In this document: positions 26,049 to 34,423 of the stretch, piece by piece
How positions within the stretch are numbered: position 1 is the first letter of the stretch
Layout: every line of letters starts with the position of its first letter
NCBI RefSeq assembly: GCF_014522265.1
Contig: NZ_CP017024.1
Coordinates: forward strand, 4,722,501 to 4,786,500
DNA: 64,000 bases
Reading direction: 5' to 3'
Origin: Pseudomonas oryzihabitans
Lineage (GTDB): Bacteria > Pseudomonadota > Gammaproteobacteria > Pseudomonadales > Pseudomonadaceae
Translations under genes and position numbers: made by a program
Notes under the pieces: generated by a model
What the model was told of the DNA's origin: nothing
Seen by the model: only the letters and a program-made list of their open reading frames with translations
Databases searched by the model: none

Positions 26049-28267
26049 GACCGCCCCTCCCCGGTGTCGTCGCCAAAGGCGGTCTGGCGGTCACGGCGCC
26101 GGAGGCTGCGCCAGGCCGGCCAGGCCAGCAGCAATGCCAGGCCCAAGAGCAGCCACAGCGGCCAGAGCACCGGCTGGTTCCACTCCAGCACCTTGCGCTC
26201 GCGCAGCGCCGGGTCCAGGCGCAGGTAGCGCAGCTGATCGCGCACCATCTGGGTCGGCTTGGCGTTGTACACCCACTGTTGATAGGCCCCGGCCGACAGG
26301 GGATTCCAGCCGAACAGCCAGGGTGCGTCCTGCTGCACGAGGGCGACCATGCGCCGGATCAGGGCGACCTTTTCCGGACCATCGTCGAGACTCTTCATCT
26401 GCTCGAACAGCCGGTCGTACTCGGCATTGCTGTAGTTGCCGGCATTCTCGCCACCATGCTTGGCCTTGCCCTGGGGGCCGTAGAAGAGGAAGAGGAAGTT
26501 CTCGGCATCGGGATAGTCGGCGTTCCAGCCCCAGAAGAAGATCTGCGCCGCGCCCTTGCGCATCTTGTCCTGGAATCTGTTGTAGTCCGAGCCGCGCAAT
26601 TCCAGCTGGATACCCAGCTTGGCGGTCTGCTGGCGCATCCAGTCGAACATGGCGCTGTCGCCACTGCTCTGGGCGTCGTATTGCAGGATTAGCGGCCGCC
26701 CGCTCCTGGCGTCGCGGCCATCGGGATAGCCGGCGTCGGCCAGCAGCTGCCTGGCCTCTTCGATGGGCCGCCGCTCGGGCTTGCCGTCCACCAACCGATA
26801 GACCACCGGGTTGCTGCCGGCCGGCGGCGCTTCATAGCCCAGCACGCCCGGCGGCAGAGGGCCATTGGCAACCAGGCCGTTACCGTTGAGGAAGACGGTA
26901 ATGTAGCTCTCCCAGTCGAAGGCGATGGACAGCGCCTGGCGCAACTTGCGATTGCGGGCCTGTTGCTCGGGTGTGGCGCCCTGCCCCACCACCGGATCCA
27001 GCCAGTTGAAACCCAGGTACCAGTTGGACGCCTCCACCGCGGTGGGCAACTTGAGGCCGCGCTCGCGATAGAGTTCGGCGGAATCGGCCGAATCACCGGC
27101 CTTGGTGCGCAGCGCCACGCCATATTCGCCGCGCTCGACCTGGGGGGTGTCGTAGTAGCCCTGGATGAACTTGCCCATCAGCGGCACCCCTTCCTTTTCC
27201 AGGCTGAACACCGCGCGGTCGATCAGCGGCATGGGCTTGCCGCAATCGTCCAGCCGGCCCTGTTCGCGATCCTCGGGCTCTCCCTCGCAGGGATAGGGAT
27301 CGGCGTGATAATTGGGATTGCGCGCCAGCACATGGCGGCGATTGGGGATGGATTCGGCCAGGCGATAGGGGCCGGTGCCCACCGGCCAACTGTTGAAGCC
27401 GAGGTTGTGCTCGGTCATGCCCGGCTGGCTGTAGAAGCGATCCGCCTCCCAGGGCATCGGCGCGGCGAAGGTCATGGCCAGCCAGTAGTTGAACTGGGGG
27501 TACTTGCCGATCACCCGCAGGCGAAGGGTGTGCTCATCCAGCACCGCGACCCCGGGCAACTCGCCCCGGCGCAGGTCCAGCCAGGGCAGCGGCGCGGCCT
27601 TGGGCAGGCTGGCGCGCAGGGCCTTGTCGGCGGCGCGCAGGCCATCGCCAAAGGCCTGCATGCCCACCAGGTGCTCGGCGAAGATGGCATAGCTGGGCGA
27701 GACCAGCCGCGGACTGGCCAGGCGGCGCAGACCGTAGGCGTAGTCGGCGGCGGTCAGGGCGCGGCTGCCGGTCTCGGGGAAGTCAGGGATCTGGTAGCGA
27801 TCGGCCAGATCGTCCGGCTTGATCGGGAAGTAACGGTAATTGCCCTGGGCATCGCGGGCAAAGGCCGGGTGGGGCGCGTAGCGGGCGTCGCGGCGGATGG
27901 GGATGTCGTAGACGCTCTGAGCGATCTGCGCCGGCGGTGCATCATCCGGCAGGCGCCGGCCCTGGGTGTCCAGGTAATAGGGCGCGATCACCCGCTCCGC
28001 GCCGCGGGGGATCAGCTCGTAGGGCCGCTTGAAGTAGTGGTAGCCGTAGAGCGGCTCATAGATGTTGTAGGTGAAGTTGGTCTCGTCGCCTGAATAGGAA
28101 CTGGCCGGATCCAGGTACTTCGGCGAACGGGTAGTGAAGGCGGTATAGAGGGTATTCTGGCCTTCGGCTCCAGCGCGGTAGGGGCTGTTGATCGGCGTAT
28201 CGGGTGAACAGCCACCGAGCAGCGCCAGGGTCAGGAGTGCGAGGAGTTGTCTGGACAGTCTGGGCAT
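26045..28267 (-). CDS. Peptide ABC transporter substrate-binding lipoprotein with C-terminal membrane helix
   Basis: A 740-residue SBP_bac_5 protein, longer than the usual 530-610. It starts MPRLSRQLLALLTLALLGGC, where the lipobox LLGGC predicts a lipid anchor. The binding domain shows typical stretches (YNIYEPLYGYHYFKRPYELI; LSIAFDWESYITVFLNGNGL). The C-terminus adds a hydrophobic helix (VLWPLWLLLGLALLLAWPAW) and a charged tail, so the protein appears anchored at both ends. Ligand unknown; the fused ATPase and YejB/E-type permeases suggest peptides or peptide-nucleotide conjugates. First gene of the six-gene operon. Confidence 0.88.
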   Translation of the reverse strand: MPRLSRQLLALLTLALLGGCSPDTPINSPYRAGAEGQNTLYTAFTTRSPKYLDPASSYSGDETNFTYNIYEPLYGYHYFKRPYELIPRGAERVIAPYYLDTQGRRLPDDAPPAQIAQSVYDIPIRRDARYAPHPAFARDAQGNYRYFPIKPDDLADRYQIPDFPETGSRALTAADYAYGLRRLASPRLVSPSYAIFAEHLVGMQAFGDGLRAADKALRASLPKAAPLPWLDLRRGELPGVAVLDEHTLRLRVIGKYPQFNYWLAMTFAAPMPWEADRFYSQPGMTEHNLGFNSWPVGTGPYRLAESIPNRRHVLARNPNYHADPYPCEGEPEDREQGRLDDCGKPMPLIDRAVFSLEKEGVPLMGKFIQGYYDTPQVERGEYGVALRTKAGDSADSAELYRERGLKLPTAVEASNWYLGFNWLDPVVGQGATPEQQARNRKLRQALSIAFDWESYITVFLNGNGLVANGPLPPGVLGYEAPPAGSNPVVYRLVDGKPERRPIEEARQLLADAGYPDGRDARSGRPLILQYDAQSSGDSAMFDWMRQQTAKLGIQLELRGSDYNRFQDKMRKGAAQIFFWGWNADYPDAENFLFLFYGPQGKAKHGGENAGNYSNAEYDRLFEQMKSLDDGPEKVALIRRMVALVQQDAPWLFGWNPLSAGAYQQWVYNAKPTQMVRDQLRYLRLDPALRERKVLEWNQPVLWPLWLLLGLALLLAWPAWRSLRRRDRQTAFGDDTGEGRS

Positions 28268-28355
28268 CGCGTTCCTGCACCGAAAGAGACCTGAGGCGGC
28301 AGCATCCGCCTAAACCACTAAGCTTGAGCTATTTTCCCGCGAGGCGCAGCACCCC

Positions 28356-28877
28356 ATGCAATCCCGGAAAGATTTCGACAAGATCGTGCACTGGACCCAG
28401 CTGCAGGCCCCGGATGGCCCCGGCTATCCTGACAGTGACGAGCGCTTTTCCCTGGGCGCCGCCTTCGGCCGCCACTTCGGCTTCGCCCGCTTGGGCATCC
28501 ACCATGAATGGCTGCCACCCGGGCGCCGCACCTCAAGGCCCCATGCCGAGGCCACCGAAGACGAATTCGTCTATGTGATCGCCGGTCATCCCACCGCCTG
28601 GATCGACGGCCACGCCCACCGACTCAAGCCGGGCGACGGCGTGGGCTTCAAGGCCGGCGACGGTGTCGCCCATACCTTCATCAACGAGACCACGGAGCCG
28701 GTGGAACTGCTGGTGGTGGGCGATACCAGCCGGGCGGACAATCGGCTGCACTATCCGCTGCATCCGGAATACACCGCAGGCCTGGGGGATAGGCAGTGGC
28801 GGGAGTGTCCGCAGCGGGAGTTGGGGCCGCATGCGGGTGAGGCAACGTCGCCACGAGAGGACGACGAATGCCCGTGA
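28356..28877 (+). CDS. Cupin-domain protein
   Basis: A 173-residue single-domain cupin. Motif 1 is in PPGRRTSRPHAEATEDEFVY (His and Glu ligands) and motif 2 in GDGVAHTFINET. It resembles small metal-binding cupins whose reactions are mostly unassigned. It is divergent from the peptide-importer operon and overlaps the next acetyltransferase gene by 10 bases, so the two form a small operon. No function can be given beyond a likely metal-dependent small-molecule role. Confidence 0.8.
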   Translation: MQSRKDFDKIVHWTQLQAPDGPGYPDSDERFSLGAAFGRHFGFARLGIHHEWLPPGRRTSRPHAEATEDEFVYVIAGHPTAWIDGHAHRLKPGDGVGFKAGDGVAHTFINETTEPVELLVVGDTSRADNRLHYPLHPEYTAGLGDRQWRECPQRELGPHAGEATSPREDDECP

Positions 28878-29698
28878 ATCCGTTGCGACTCCCCGCCTCC
28901 ATTCGCGCCAACGCAGGACTTCTCACCCAGCTACAATTGGCGCCCGATACCTGCCTCAGCTATGGCGAGCATCAGGTGGCGATCCGCACACCGGACTGTT
29001 CTGACTACTACTTCGGCAACTACCTCATGCTGGACCAGCGCCCGACCACCCAGCAGGTGCTGGCCTGGTCCGCGGACTTCGAGCAACTGCTCGGTAGCCC
29101 GCAGCTCCTGGGGCATCGTGCGTTCGTCTGGCCAGAGCCGCAGGCCAAGGGGCCACCGGCGGACCTGCCTTGTGGCTACGATTATCAGCGCCTGGTCTCG
29201 ATGCGTCTGGCAGCCGACGCCCTGCCGCTCGCCCCGATCCTGCCTGAAGGACTCCACATCAGAGCCTTCCAACAGCCAACCGATTGGCAACAGTGGAGTG
29301 AACTCCAGGCAGAAGTGACTCCAGGCGCGGAACATCCGGAAGCGCATCGGCGCTATCTGGATTACCAGGCGCGACGCTACAGATCACTGAGCGACAGCGG
29401 CCTTGGCGACTGGTGGGGTGTATTTGATGGCGAGGAGCGGTTGCTGGCATATCTTGGCCTCTATCGCCTGGGCCGGCTGGGCCGTTTTCAAGCGGTCACC
29501 ACGCGGCTGGACTGGCGTCGACGCGGACTCTGTCAGGCCTTGCTCGGCACGGTACTTCGGCAGCAACGACATCGCGTGGACGCCTTCGTGATCGTGGCCG
29601 ACAGCGAACATCACGCGCAACGGCTCTATGCCAAGGCGGGGTTCGCCGTAGAGGCCGGTATAGGTACCCTGCTGTGGGCAGGTGCCGGCAGAGAATAG
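28868..29698 (+). CDS. GNAT acetyltransferase-like protein
   Basis: A 276-residue protein with a GNAT domain in its second half: GVFDGEERLLAYLGLYRLGR, RFQAVTTRLDWRRRGLCQAL for the acetyl-CoA loop (R-R-R-G-L-C), and ADSEHHAQRLYAKAGFAVEA near the end. The first half (TPDCSDYYFGNYLMLDQRPT) looks like a second, degenerate GNAT-type domain, as in tandem GNAT proteins. GAGAGG precedes ATG 28868. Substrate unknown; it is coupled to the cupin gene. Confidence 0.85.
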   Translation: MPVNPLRLPASIRANAGLLTQLQLAPDTCLSYGEHQVAIRTPDCSDYYFGNYLMLDQRPTTQQVLAWSADFEQLLGSPQLLGHRAFVWPEPQAKGPPADLPCGYDYQRLVSMRLAADALPLAPILPEGLHIRAFQQPTDWQQWSELQAEVTPGAEHPEAHRRYLDYQARRYRSLSDSGLGDWWGVFDGEERLLAYLGLYRLGRLGRFQAVTTRLDWRRRGLCQALLGTVLRQQRHRVDAFVIVADSEHHAQRLYAKAGFAVEAGIGTLLWAGAGRE

Positions 29699-29747
29699 CA
29701 AATCGGCTTTCATGCCGAAGAAAGCCCGCGCCTCCCGACCCTGATTT

Positions 29748-29798
29748 ATCGCGGCCATGGGCCGCTCCTACACTGCAGGAGCGACCCATGGCCGCGAT
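29748..29798. repeat. Inverted REP pair
   Basis: ATCGCGGCCATGGGCCGCTCCTACA and an inverted, slightly diverged copy (CTGCAGGAGCGACCCATGGCCGCGAT) with almost no spacer. Confidence 0.85.
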
Positions 29799-29828
29799 AG
29801 ACTGCGCACGACTTCTTACCCGGCCGTT

Positions 29829-30015
29829 GGGCTTCGGCGATGGAGCCGCCTCAACCCAACCTACGAAACCCTGCCGTAGGTTGGGTTGAGCGCAGGGAAG
29901 CCCAACATGACCTCAGCCAACACCTTTGCGCGTGGAAAACGCTGCGCGGTTTTACACGCTACGCGGGATCCGTTGGAGCGCCCCCTCTCCCTCTGGGAGA
30001 GGGTCGGGGTGAGGG
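29829..30015. repeat. Composite palindromic repeat block
   Basis: This is most of the gene-free stretch 29699-30023. It holds CTCAACCCAACCTACG facing CGTAGGTTGGGTTGAG, then GTGGAAAACGCTGCGCGGTTTTACAC, then CCCTCTCCCTCTGGGAGAGGG. The same three modules build the tandem array at 39993-41085, here in a different arrangement. No coding sequence is seen. Confidence 0.7.
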
Positions 30016-30023
30016 GCGGCGGC

Positions 30024-30470
30024 TCAGGCCTTGCGCGCCTGGGCCTCGCTCACTGCCGCGCGTAGCGCCAGCAGGTAGCTGTCCACGCCGAAGCCGGCGA
30101 TCTGGCCCAGGACGATCTCGGCGAATACCGAATGATGGCGGAAACCCTCGCGCGCGTGGATGTTGGACATGTGCAGCTCCACCACCGGCACGGCAAGGAT
30201 CGCCAGGGCGTCGCGGATGCCGTAGCTGTAGTGGGTCCAGGCGCCGGCGTTGATCAGCACCGCGTCGACGCCCTCCTCGTAGCCCCGATGGATGCACTCC
30301 ACCATCGCCCCCTCGTGGTTGCTCTGGAAGCTTTCCACCTCGACGCCCAGTTCCGCGCCCAGGGCCGTTAGCCTGGCGTCGATCTCGGTCAGGGTCACGG
30401 TGCCGTACTGCGCCGGGTCGCGCTTGCCGAACATGTTGTGGTTGATACCGTGCAGCATCAGGATCTTCAT
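30024..30470 (-). CDS. Type II 3-dehydroquinate dehydratase-like protein (AroQ paralogue)
   Basis: A 148-residue AroQ-family protein from ATG 30470. The catalytic Arg and Tyr are kept in FGKRDPAQYGTVTL, and the substrate loop in HMSNIHAREGFRHHS. Other positions differ from standard AroQ: the first motif reads LHGINHNMFG instead of LNGPNLNLLG, and INAGAWTHYSYGIRDAL replaces INPGAYTHTSVAIRDAL. It is the last gene of an operon with CoA-transferase, hydratase and dehydrogenase genes, so it is more likely catabolic than part of aromatic amino acid synthesis. Dehydroquinate dehydratase activity is likely but not certain. Confidence 0.82.
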   Translation of the reverse strand: MKILMLHGINHNMFGKRDPAQYGTVTLTEIDARLTALGAELGVEVESFQSNHEGAMVECIHRGYEEGVDAVLINAGAWTHYSYGIRDALAILAVPVVELHMSNIHAREGFRHHSVFAEIVLGQIAGFGVDSYLLALRAAVSEAQARKA

Positions 30471-30478
30471 GGGTTCGC

Positions 30479-31297
30479 TCAGGTCAGGGGAAGGGTCAGC
30501 TGGTCGATGACCGGCCGGGTCTCGGGGCGTACGCCGCGCCACCAGGCGAAGGCTTCCGCCGCCTGCTCCACCAGCATGCCCACGCCATCGGCCAGCTGCG
30601 CCACGCCCTGCTCCTGGGCCAGGCGCAGGAAGGGCGTCAGCCCCTTGCCATAGGCCAGTTCATAGGCCAGCGCCGCCTGGGTGAAGACGCCCACCGGCAC
30701 CGGCGGCAGTTCGCCAACCAGGCTGGCAGAGGTGGCGTTGACCACCAGATCGAAGGTCTCTCCTTCCAGCGATGCGTAGCCCTTTACGCTCAGCAGCGGA
30801 TGGTTGATCTCCTGGGCTAGCTCAGCCGCCTTCCGCTCATCGCGATTGGCCATCACCAATTCGGTCGGTCCGGCGGCGAGAAAGGGCAACAGGGCGCCAC
30901 GCACCGCACCACCGGCGCCCAGCAAAAGCACCCGCTTGCCGGCCAGGGGTTGACCGAGATTGACCTCGATGTCGCGCAGCAGGCCGATGCCATCGAAGTT
31001 CTCCGCCAGCACCCGCTCGCCCTCGAACTTCAGCGCATTGGCCGCCCGGGCCAGCCGTGCCCTTTCGCTGGACTCGGTGGCCAGCTGGAAGGCCTGCAGC
31101 TTGAACGGCGCGGTCACGTTCAGGCCTTGCCCGCCCTGGGCGCGAAAGCGCTGCACGTCGCCAGCGAAGTCTTCCGGCGAGCCCTCGATGGCGCCGTATT
31201 CCAGGTCTTGCCCGGTGGTGGCGGCGAACAGGCCATGGATCAGCGGCGACTTGGTGTGGTTGATCGGGCGGCCGATCACCGCGTAGTGGTCGGTCAT
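30479..31297 (-). CDS. Shikimate dehydrogenase-like protein (AroE paralogue)
   Basis: A 272-residue AroE-family enzyme from ATG 31297 (MTDHYAVIGRPINHTKSPLI). The catalytic Lys is in NVTAPFKLQAF, the NADP loop in VLLLGAGGAVRGALLPFLA, and the C-terminal GMLVEQAAEAFAWWRGV is typical. The NTDG motif, which carries the catalytic Asp, reads NFDGIG: Asp is kept but the neighbouring Thr is Phe. This suggests an altered substrate. It overlaps the CaiB-like gene by 4 bases and precedes the AroQ-like gene by 8 bases. Confidence 0.85.
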   Translation of the reverse strand: MTDHYAVIGRPINHTKSPLIHGLFAATTGQDLEYGAIEGSPEDFAGDVQRFRAQGGQGLNVTAPFKLQAFQLATESSERARLARAANALKFEGERVLAENFDGIGLLRDIEVNLGQPLAGKRVLLLGAGGAVRGALLPFLAAGPTELVMANRDERKAAELAQEINHPLLSVKGYASLEGETFDLVVNATSASLVGELPPVPVGVFTQAALAYELAYGKGLTPFLRLAQEQGVAQLADGVGMLVEQAAEAFAWWRGVRPETRPVIDQLTLPLT

Positions 31298-32526
31298 GCG
31301 CAGGGCTCCTGGCTGAACAGCACGCCGTCGGCCTGCAGCCGGGCGATGTCTTCCGCGCTGTAGCCCAGGCTCTGAGCGACGGCAGCGTTGTGCTCGCCCA
31401 GGTCCGGCGCCACCTGCTGGATGGTGGTGTCGCACTCGGAAAAGCGGAACGGCAGATTGGGCATGCGCAGGGTGCCGAAGCGCGGGTGCTGCTGTTCCTG
31501 GATCATGCCGCGCGCCTTGATCTGGGGATCCTCGATCACCTCGTCGATGCGCTGCACCTTGGCACAGGGCACGTCGATCTCGTCGAGCAGGGCCAGCAGC
31601 CGTGCGACCGGATTGGCCGCCACCCAGGCCTTGACGATGGGCAGGATGGCTTCGCGATGGGCGTTGCGGCCGGTGGAGGTATGGAAGCGCAGGTCGCTGC
31701 CAAAGCCCGGCTGGTCCGCGTCCTGTTCGACCAGGGCGGCGAAGCGCTTCCAGGAGTCGTCCACCTGGGCGGCGATCACCAGGTCGCCGTCCTGGGCGCG
31801 AAACACGCCATAGAGGGTCGAGGTGGGCATGTCGTGGCCGGTCTGCTGCGGCAGGATCTCGCCGCCGGACAGGGTATAGCACTGCACGGCGTACTCGTGC
31901 ATCGATACCAGGGTGTCATACAGCGCCATGTCGATGTGCTGGCCACGGCCGCTGGTGACCCGCCCCAACAGCGCCGCGTTGATGGCAGCCACCGCATGGG
32001 CACCGGTGTACATGTCGCCCAGGGAAATCCGCAGCAATGGCGGGGCCTCGCCGGGCGTGCCGACCATCTGCATGATGCCGCTCTTGGCCTCGGCGATCAG
32101 CCCGAAGCCGGCGCGATGGGCGTCGGGGCCGGTGTGGCCGTAGGCGGAAATCGAGCAGTACACCAGTCGCGGATTGCGCGCCGACAGTTCCGCATAGCCC
32201 AGGCCGAGCCTGTCCAGGGCGCCGGGTCGGTAGTTCTCGATAAAGACGTCGGCGCTGTCGCAGAGCTGCTGCATGAAGGCCTTGCCGCGCGGGTCCTTCA
32301 TGTTGACGCTGACGCCCTGCTTGCCCATGTTGAGTTGCAGGAAATAGCCGCTCTGCTGGTCATCGAGGACGAAGGCGTGCTGGCGACCGGCATCGCCACT
32401 GCCCGGGCGCTCCACCTTGATCACCTCGGCGCCCAAGGCCGCCAGGCAGCGCCCCACATAGGGGCCGGCGAGGAAGTGGCTGTAGTCGATGACCCTCAGG
32501 CCGTGCAGCGGCAATGGCTGGCTCAT
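31294..32526 (-). CDS. Class III CoA-transferase (CaiB/BaiF family)
   Basis: A 410-residue family III CoA-transferase from ATG 32526 (MSQPLPLHGLRVIDYSHFLA). The conserved Asp that forms the acyl anhydride is in RISLGDMYTGAHA. Other family stretches are AALGAEVIKVERPGSGDAGR, FIENYRPGALDRLGLGYAEL and YGHTGPDAHRAGFGL. It would move CoA to a carboxylic acid of the pathway. The start overlaps the MaoC-like gene by 4 bases. Donor and acceptor cannot be read from the sequence. Confidence 0.92.
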   Translation of the reverse strand: MSQPLPLHGLRVIDYSHFLAGPYVGRCLAALGAEVIKVERPGSGDAGRQHAFVLDDQQSGYFLQLNMGKQGVSVNMKDPRGKAFMQQLCDSADVFIENYRPGALDRLGLGYAELSARNPRLVYCSISAYGHTGPDAHRAGFGLIAEAKSGIMQMVGTPGEAPPLLRISLGDMYTGAHAVAAINAALLGRVTSGRGQHIDMALYDTLVSMHEYAVQCYTLSGGEILPQQTGHDMPTSTLYGVFRAQDGDLVIAAQVDDSWKRFAALVEQDADQPGFGSDLRFHTSTGRNAHREAILPIVKAWVAANPVARLLALLDEIDVPCAKVQRIDEVIEDPQIKARGMIQEQQHPRFGTLRMPNLPFRFSECDTTIQQVAPDLGEHNAAVAQSLGYSAEDIARLQADGVLFSQEPCA

Positions 32527-32981
32527 ACCACGCCCTCCCGCCGCGGCACCATCAGCCGGTGTTCGCCGCGCTGGACCACCTCGCCCTTCTGGTTGATCAG
32601 CTCCGAGGGCAGCACCACGATGCCCCAGCCCGGCCTGCTCTTGCTCGGGCGCATGGCGCCGACGCGCACCCTGACGTGCAATTCGTCGCCGACGCGGATC
32701 GGCAGGAGGAAATCCCAGGTCCAGCCCAGTGACATGCCTGGCAGGAAGCGGTAGTCGCACTGGGTCTTGAGGCCGTCGGCGATGGACAGCCCCATCAGGC
32801 CATGGGCGACCAGACCGCCGAAGTGGCTGGCATTGGCATAGGCCTCGTCGACATGGACCGGGGTATGGTCACCGGTGAGGTCGGCGTAGGCCAGGATGCG
32901 CTCCCTGGTGACCTGGTAACTCGGCGTGAGCGCCTCGTCGCCCTCGCGGGCATCCTCGAAATATTTTTCCTGTACGGTCAT
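32523..32981 (-). CDS. MaoC-like dehydratase/hydratase
   Basis: A 152-residue hot-dog fold protein from ATG 32981 (MTVQEKYFEDAREGDEALTP). The hydratase motif is present as YADLTGDHTPVHVDEAYANA, with the catalytic Asp and His, followed by GLVAHGLMGLSIADGL. It would hydrate an enoyl-CoA, probably the product of the CoA-transferase encoded downstream. A GTG at 32993 overlaps the VOC stop in GTGA, as at the other junctions, and could be the true start with four more residues. Confidence 0.88.
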   Translation of the reverse strand: MTVQEKYFEDAREGDEALTPSYQVTRERILAYADLTGDHTPVHVDEAYANASHFGGLVAHGLMGLSIADGLKTQCDYRFLPGMSLGWTWDFLLPIRVGDELHVRVRVGAMRPSKSRPGWGIVVLPSELINQKGEVVQRGEHRLMVPRREGVV

Positions 32982-32989
32982 GGTCGCTG

Positions 32990-33385
32990 TCACTCGGCTT
33001 GACGGGCGTTGACGGCCAGGGCGTCGTGCACGGCGCGGGCCGGCACGGCCTGGATGAATTCCAGCGCCAGGCCATCGGGCAGGCGCAGCCAGTTGGGGCC
33101 CTGGGGCAGTTGCTCCACCCCCTCGAAGCGCCGGGCCGCGGCCAGGGCGGCCTCGAGGTCCTCGCACATCAGCCCCAGATGACCCAGGCGCCCCTCAGGG
33201 CCTTCGAAGTCAGGCTTGCTCATGAATTGCATCCCGCCCAGCGTCCAGTACTGACTGGGCTGTTCGACCGTGCCCTGCACCTCGCGCAGGGTCATGCCGA
33301 ACACCTCGTGGAAGAAGCGGATATGCCAGTGGATGTCCTTCACCCAGATAGCCACGTGTTCCAGATAGGCCTTGGGAATGCTCAT
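32990..33385 (-). CDS. VOC superfamily protein (glyoxalase/dioxygenase-like)
   Basis: A 131-residue vicinal-oxygen-chelate protein with two beta-alpha-beta-beta-beta modules. The first starts YLEHVAIWVKDIHWHIRFFH and the second GRLGHLGLMCEDLEAALAAA, with a likely metal Glu near the end in LALEFIQ. The metal His positions of each module are present (EHVAI; GHLGL). Members include glyoxalases, epimerases and dioxygenases; which applies here is open. It overlaps the PanE-like gene by 4 bases. Confidence 0.82.
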   Translation of the reverse strand: MSIPKAYLEHVAIWVKDIHWHIRFFHEVFGMTLREVQGTVEQPSQYWTLGGMQFMSKPDFEGPEGRLGHLGLMCEDLEAALAAARRFEGVEQLPQGPNWLRLPDGLALEFIQAVPARAVHDALAVNARQAE

Positions 33386-34332
33386 GGTTTGGCGTCCTCT
33401 TGTTGTCGGTCGGCCAGGGCGCGCTCGATACCCTTGATGCAGGCGACCAGGGTGGCGTTGACCGGCGTGGGCACGCGGTACTGCTGGCCGAGCCGCACCA
33501 CCGCGCCGTTGATGAAGTCGATTTCGGTGATGGAGCCCTTCTGCAGGCTCTGCAGCAGGGAGGTCTTGAAGGACGGCGGCAACCCTTCGCGTGCCAGCTC
33601 CCAGGCCGCCTGGGGCTCGCGCAGGCCCAGTTCGACCCCGGCGGCGCGGGCCACCGCGATGGCCTCGGCGACCGCCTGCAAGGCGGTGTCGCGCAGCTGC
33701 GGCTCGCTGTAGAGCTGGCCATAGGTGAGTTGGGTGATGCCGGTGAGGGCACCGGTGGCGACGTTGACCAGCAACTTGTCCCAGAGGGTGCCGCGGATGT
33801 TGCTGCTGACCGTGGTGGCCAGCCCGGCGTCCTCGAAGACGGCGGCAACGGCCTGGACGCGTGCCGAGAGCTGACCGTCGAGTTCGCCGATGAGCGTGCG
33901 CTTGCCCGCCACCCCGCTGCGGATCCGCCCCGGGCCGAGCAGCACGCCGCCGACATAGGTCTTGCCGGCGATCACCCGCTCCTGGCCGACGATCTCGGCC
34001 AGCAGCTCTTCGTGACCGAGGCCGTTCTGCAACGACAGCACCAGGGTATGCGGACCGACCAGCGCCCGGGCATGGCTCATGGCCGCGGTGGTGGCGAAGG
34101 ACTTGACCAGCACCACCACCAGATCAACCACGCCGACCGCCTCGGCGCTGACCGCCGCCCGCACCTGGACCCGGCGACGGACATCGGCGGTCTCGATGTC
34201 CAGGCCGTCACGCGCCACCGCCTCGATATGGGCATTGGGGCGGTTGAGCAGCCAGGTCTCGTGTCCCGCCTCGCTCAACCAGGCGCCAAAGGTGCTGCCC
34301 AGGGCACCGGCCCCGAGGATGCAGATCTTCAT
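33382..34332 (-). CDS. 2-dehydropantoate 2-reductase family (ApbA/PanE-like) enzyme
   Basis: A 316-residue NADP-dependent reductase: MKICILGAGALGSTFGAWLS for nucleotide binding, VVLVKSFATT with the catalytic-type Lys, LSLQNGLGHEELLAEIVGQE, and SSNIRGTLWDKLLVNVATGA with the second conserved Lys and Asn. AAGGAG precedes the start. Because it heads an operon with CoA-transferase and hydratase genes, it more likely reduces a branched 2-keto acid of that pathway than makes pantoate. It is divergent from the LysR gene, with the palindromic site at 34378 between them. Confidence 0.85.
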   Translation of the reverse strand: MKICILGAGALGSTFGAWLSEAGHETWLLNRPNAHIEAVARDGLDIETADVRRRVQVRAAVSAEAVGVVDLVVVLVKSFATTAAMSHARALVGPHTLVLSLQNGLGHEELLAEIVGQERVIAGKTYVGGVLLGPGRIRSGVAGKRTLIGELDGQLSARVQAVAAVFEDAGLATTVSSNIRGTLWDKLLVNVATGALTGITQLTYGQLYSEPQLRDTALQAVAEAIAVARAAGVELGLREPQAAWELAREGLPPSFKTSLLQSLQKGSITEIDFINGAVVRLGQQYRVPTPVNATLVACIKGIERALADRQQEDAKP

Positions 34333-34377
34333 GGATCGGGCTCCTTGTTTTCGCCCTACCCTAGGCCCGCGCCTGCT

Positions 34378-34401
34378 ATTGAGCTATACAAAGAGCTCAA
34401 T
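34378..34401. promoter_or_regulatory. Inverted repeat, probable LysR-type regulator operator
   Basis: ATTGAGCT-ATACAAAG-AGCTCAAT is a perfect 8 bp inverted repeat with an 8-base spacer, in the 91 bp between the divergent PanE-like and LysR genes. It contains T-N11-A spacings, as LysR boxes do. Confidence 0.65.
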
Positions 34402-34423
34402 TCGCCCATCAGGAATTCTGATA

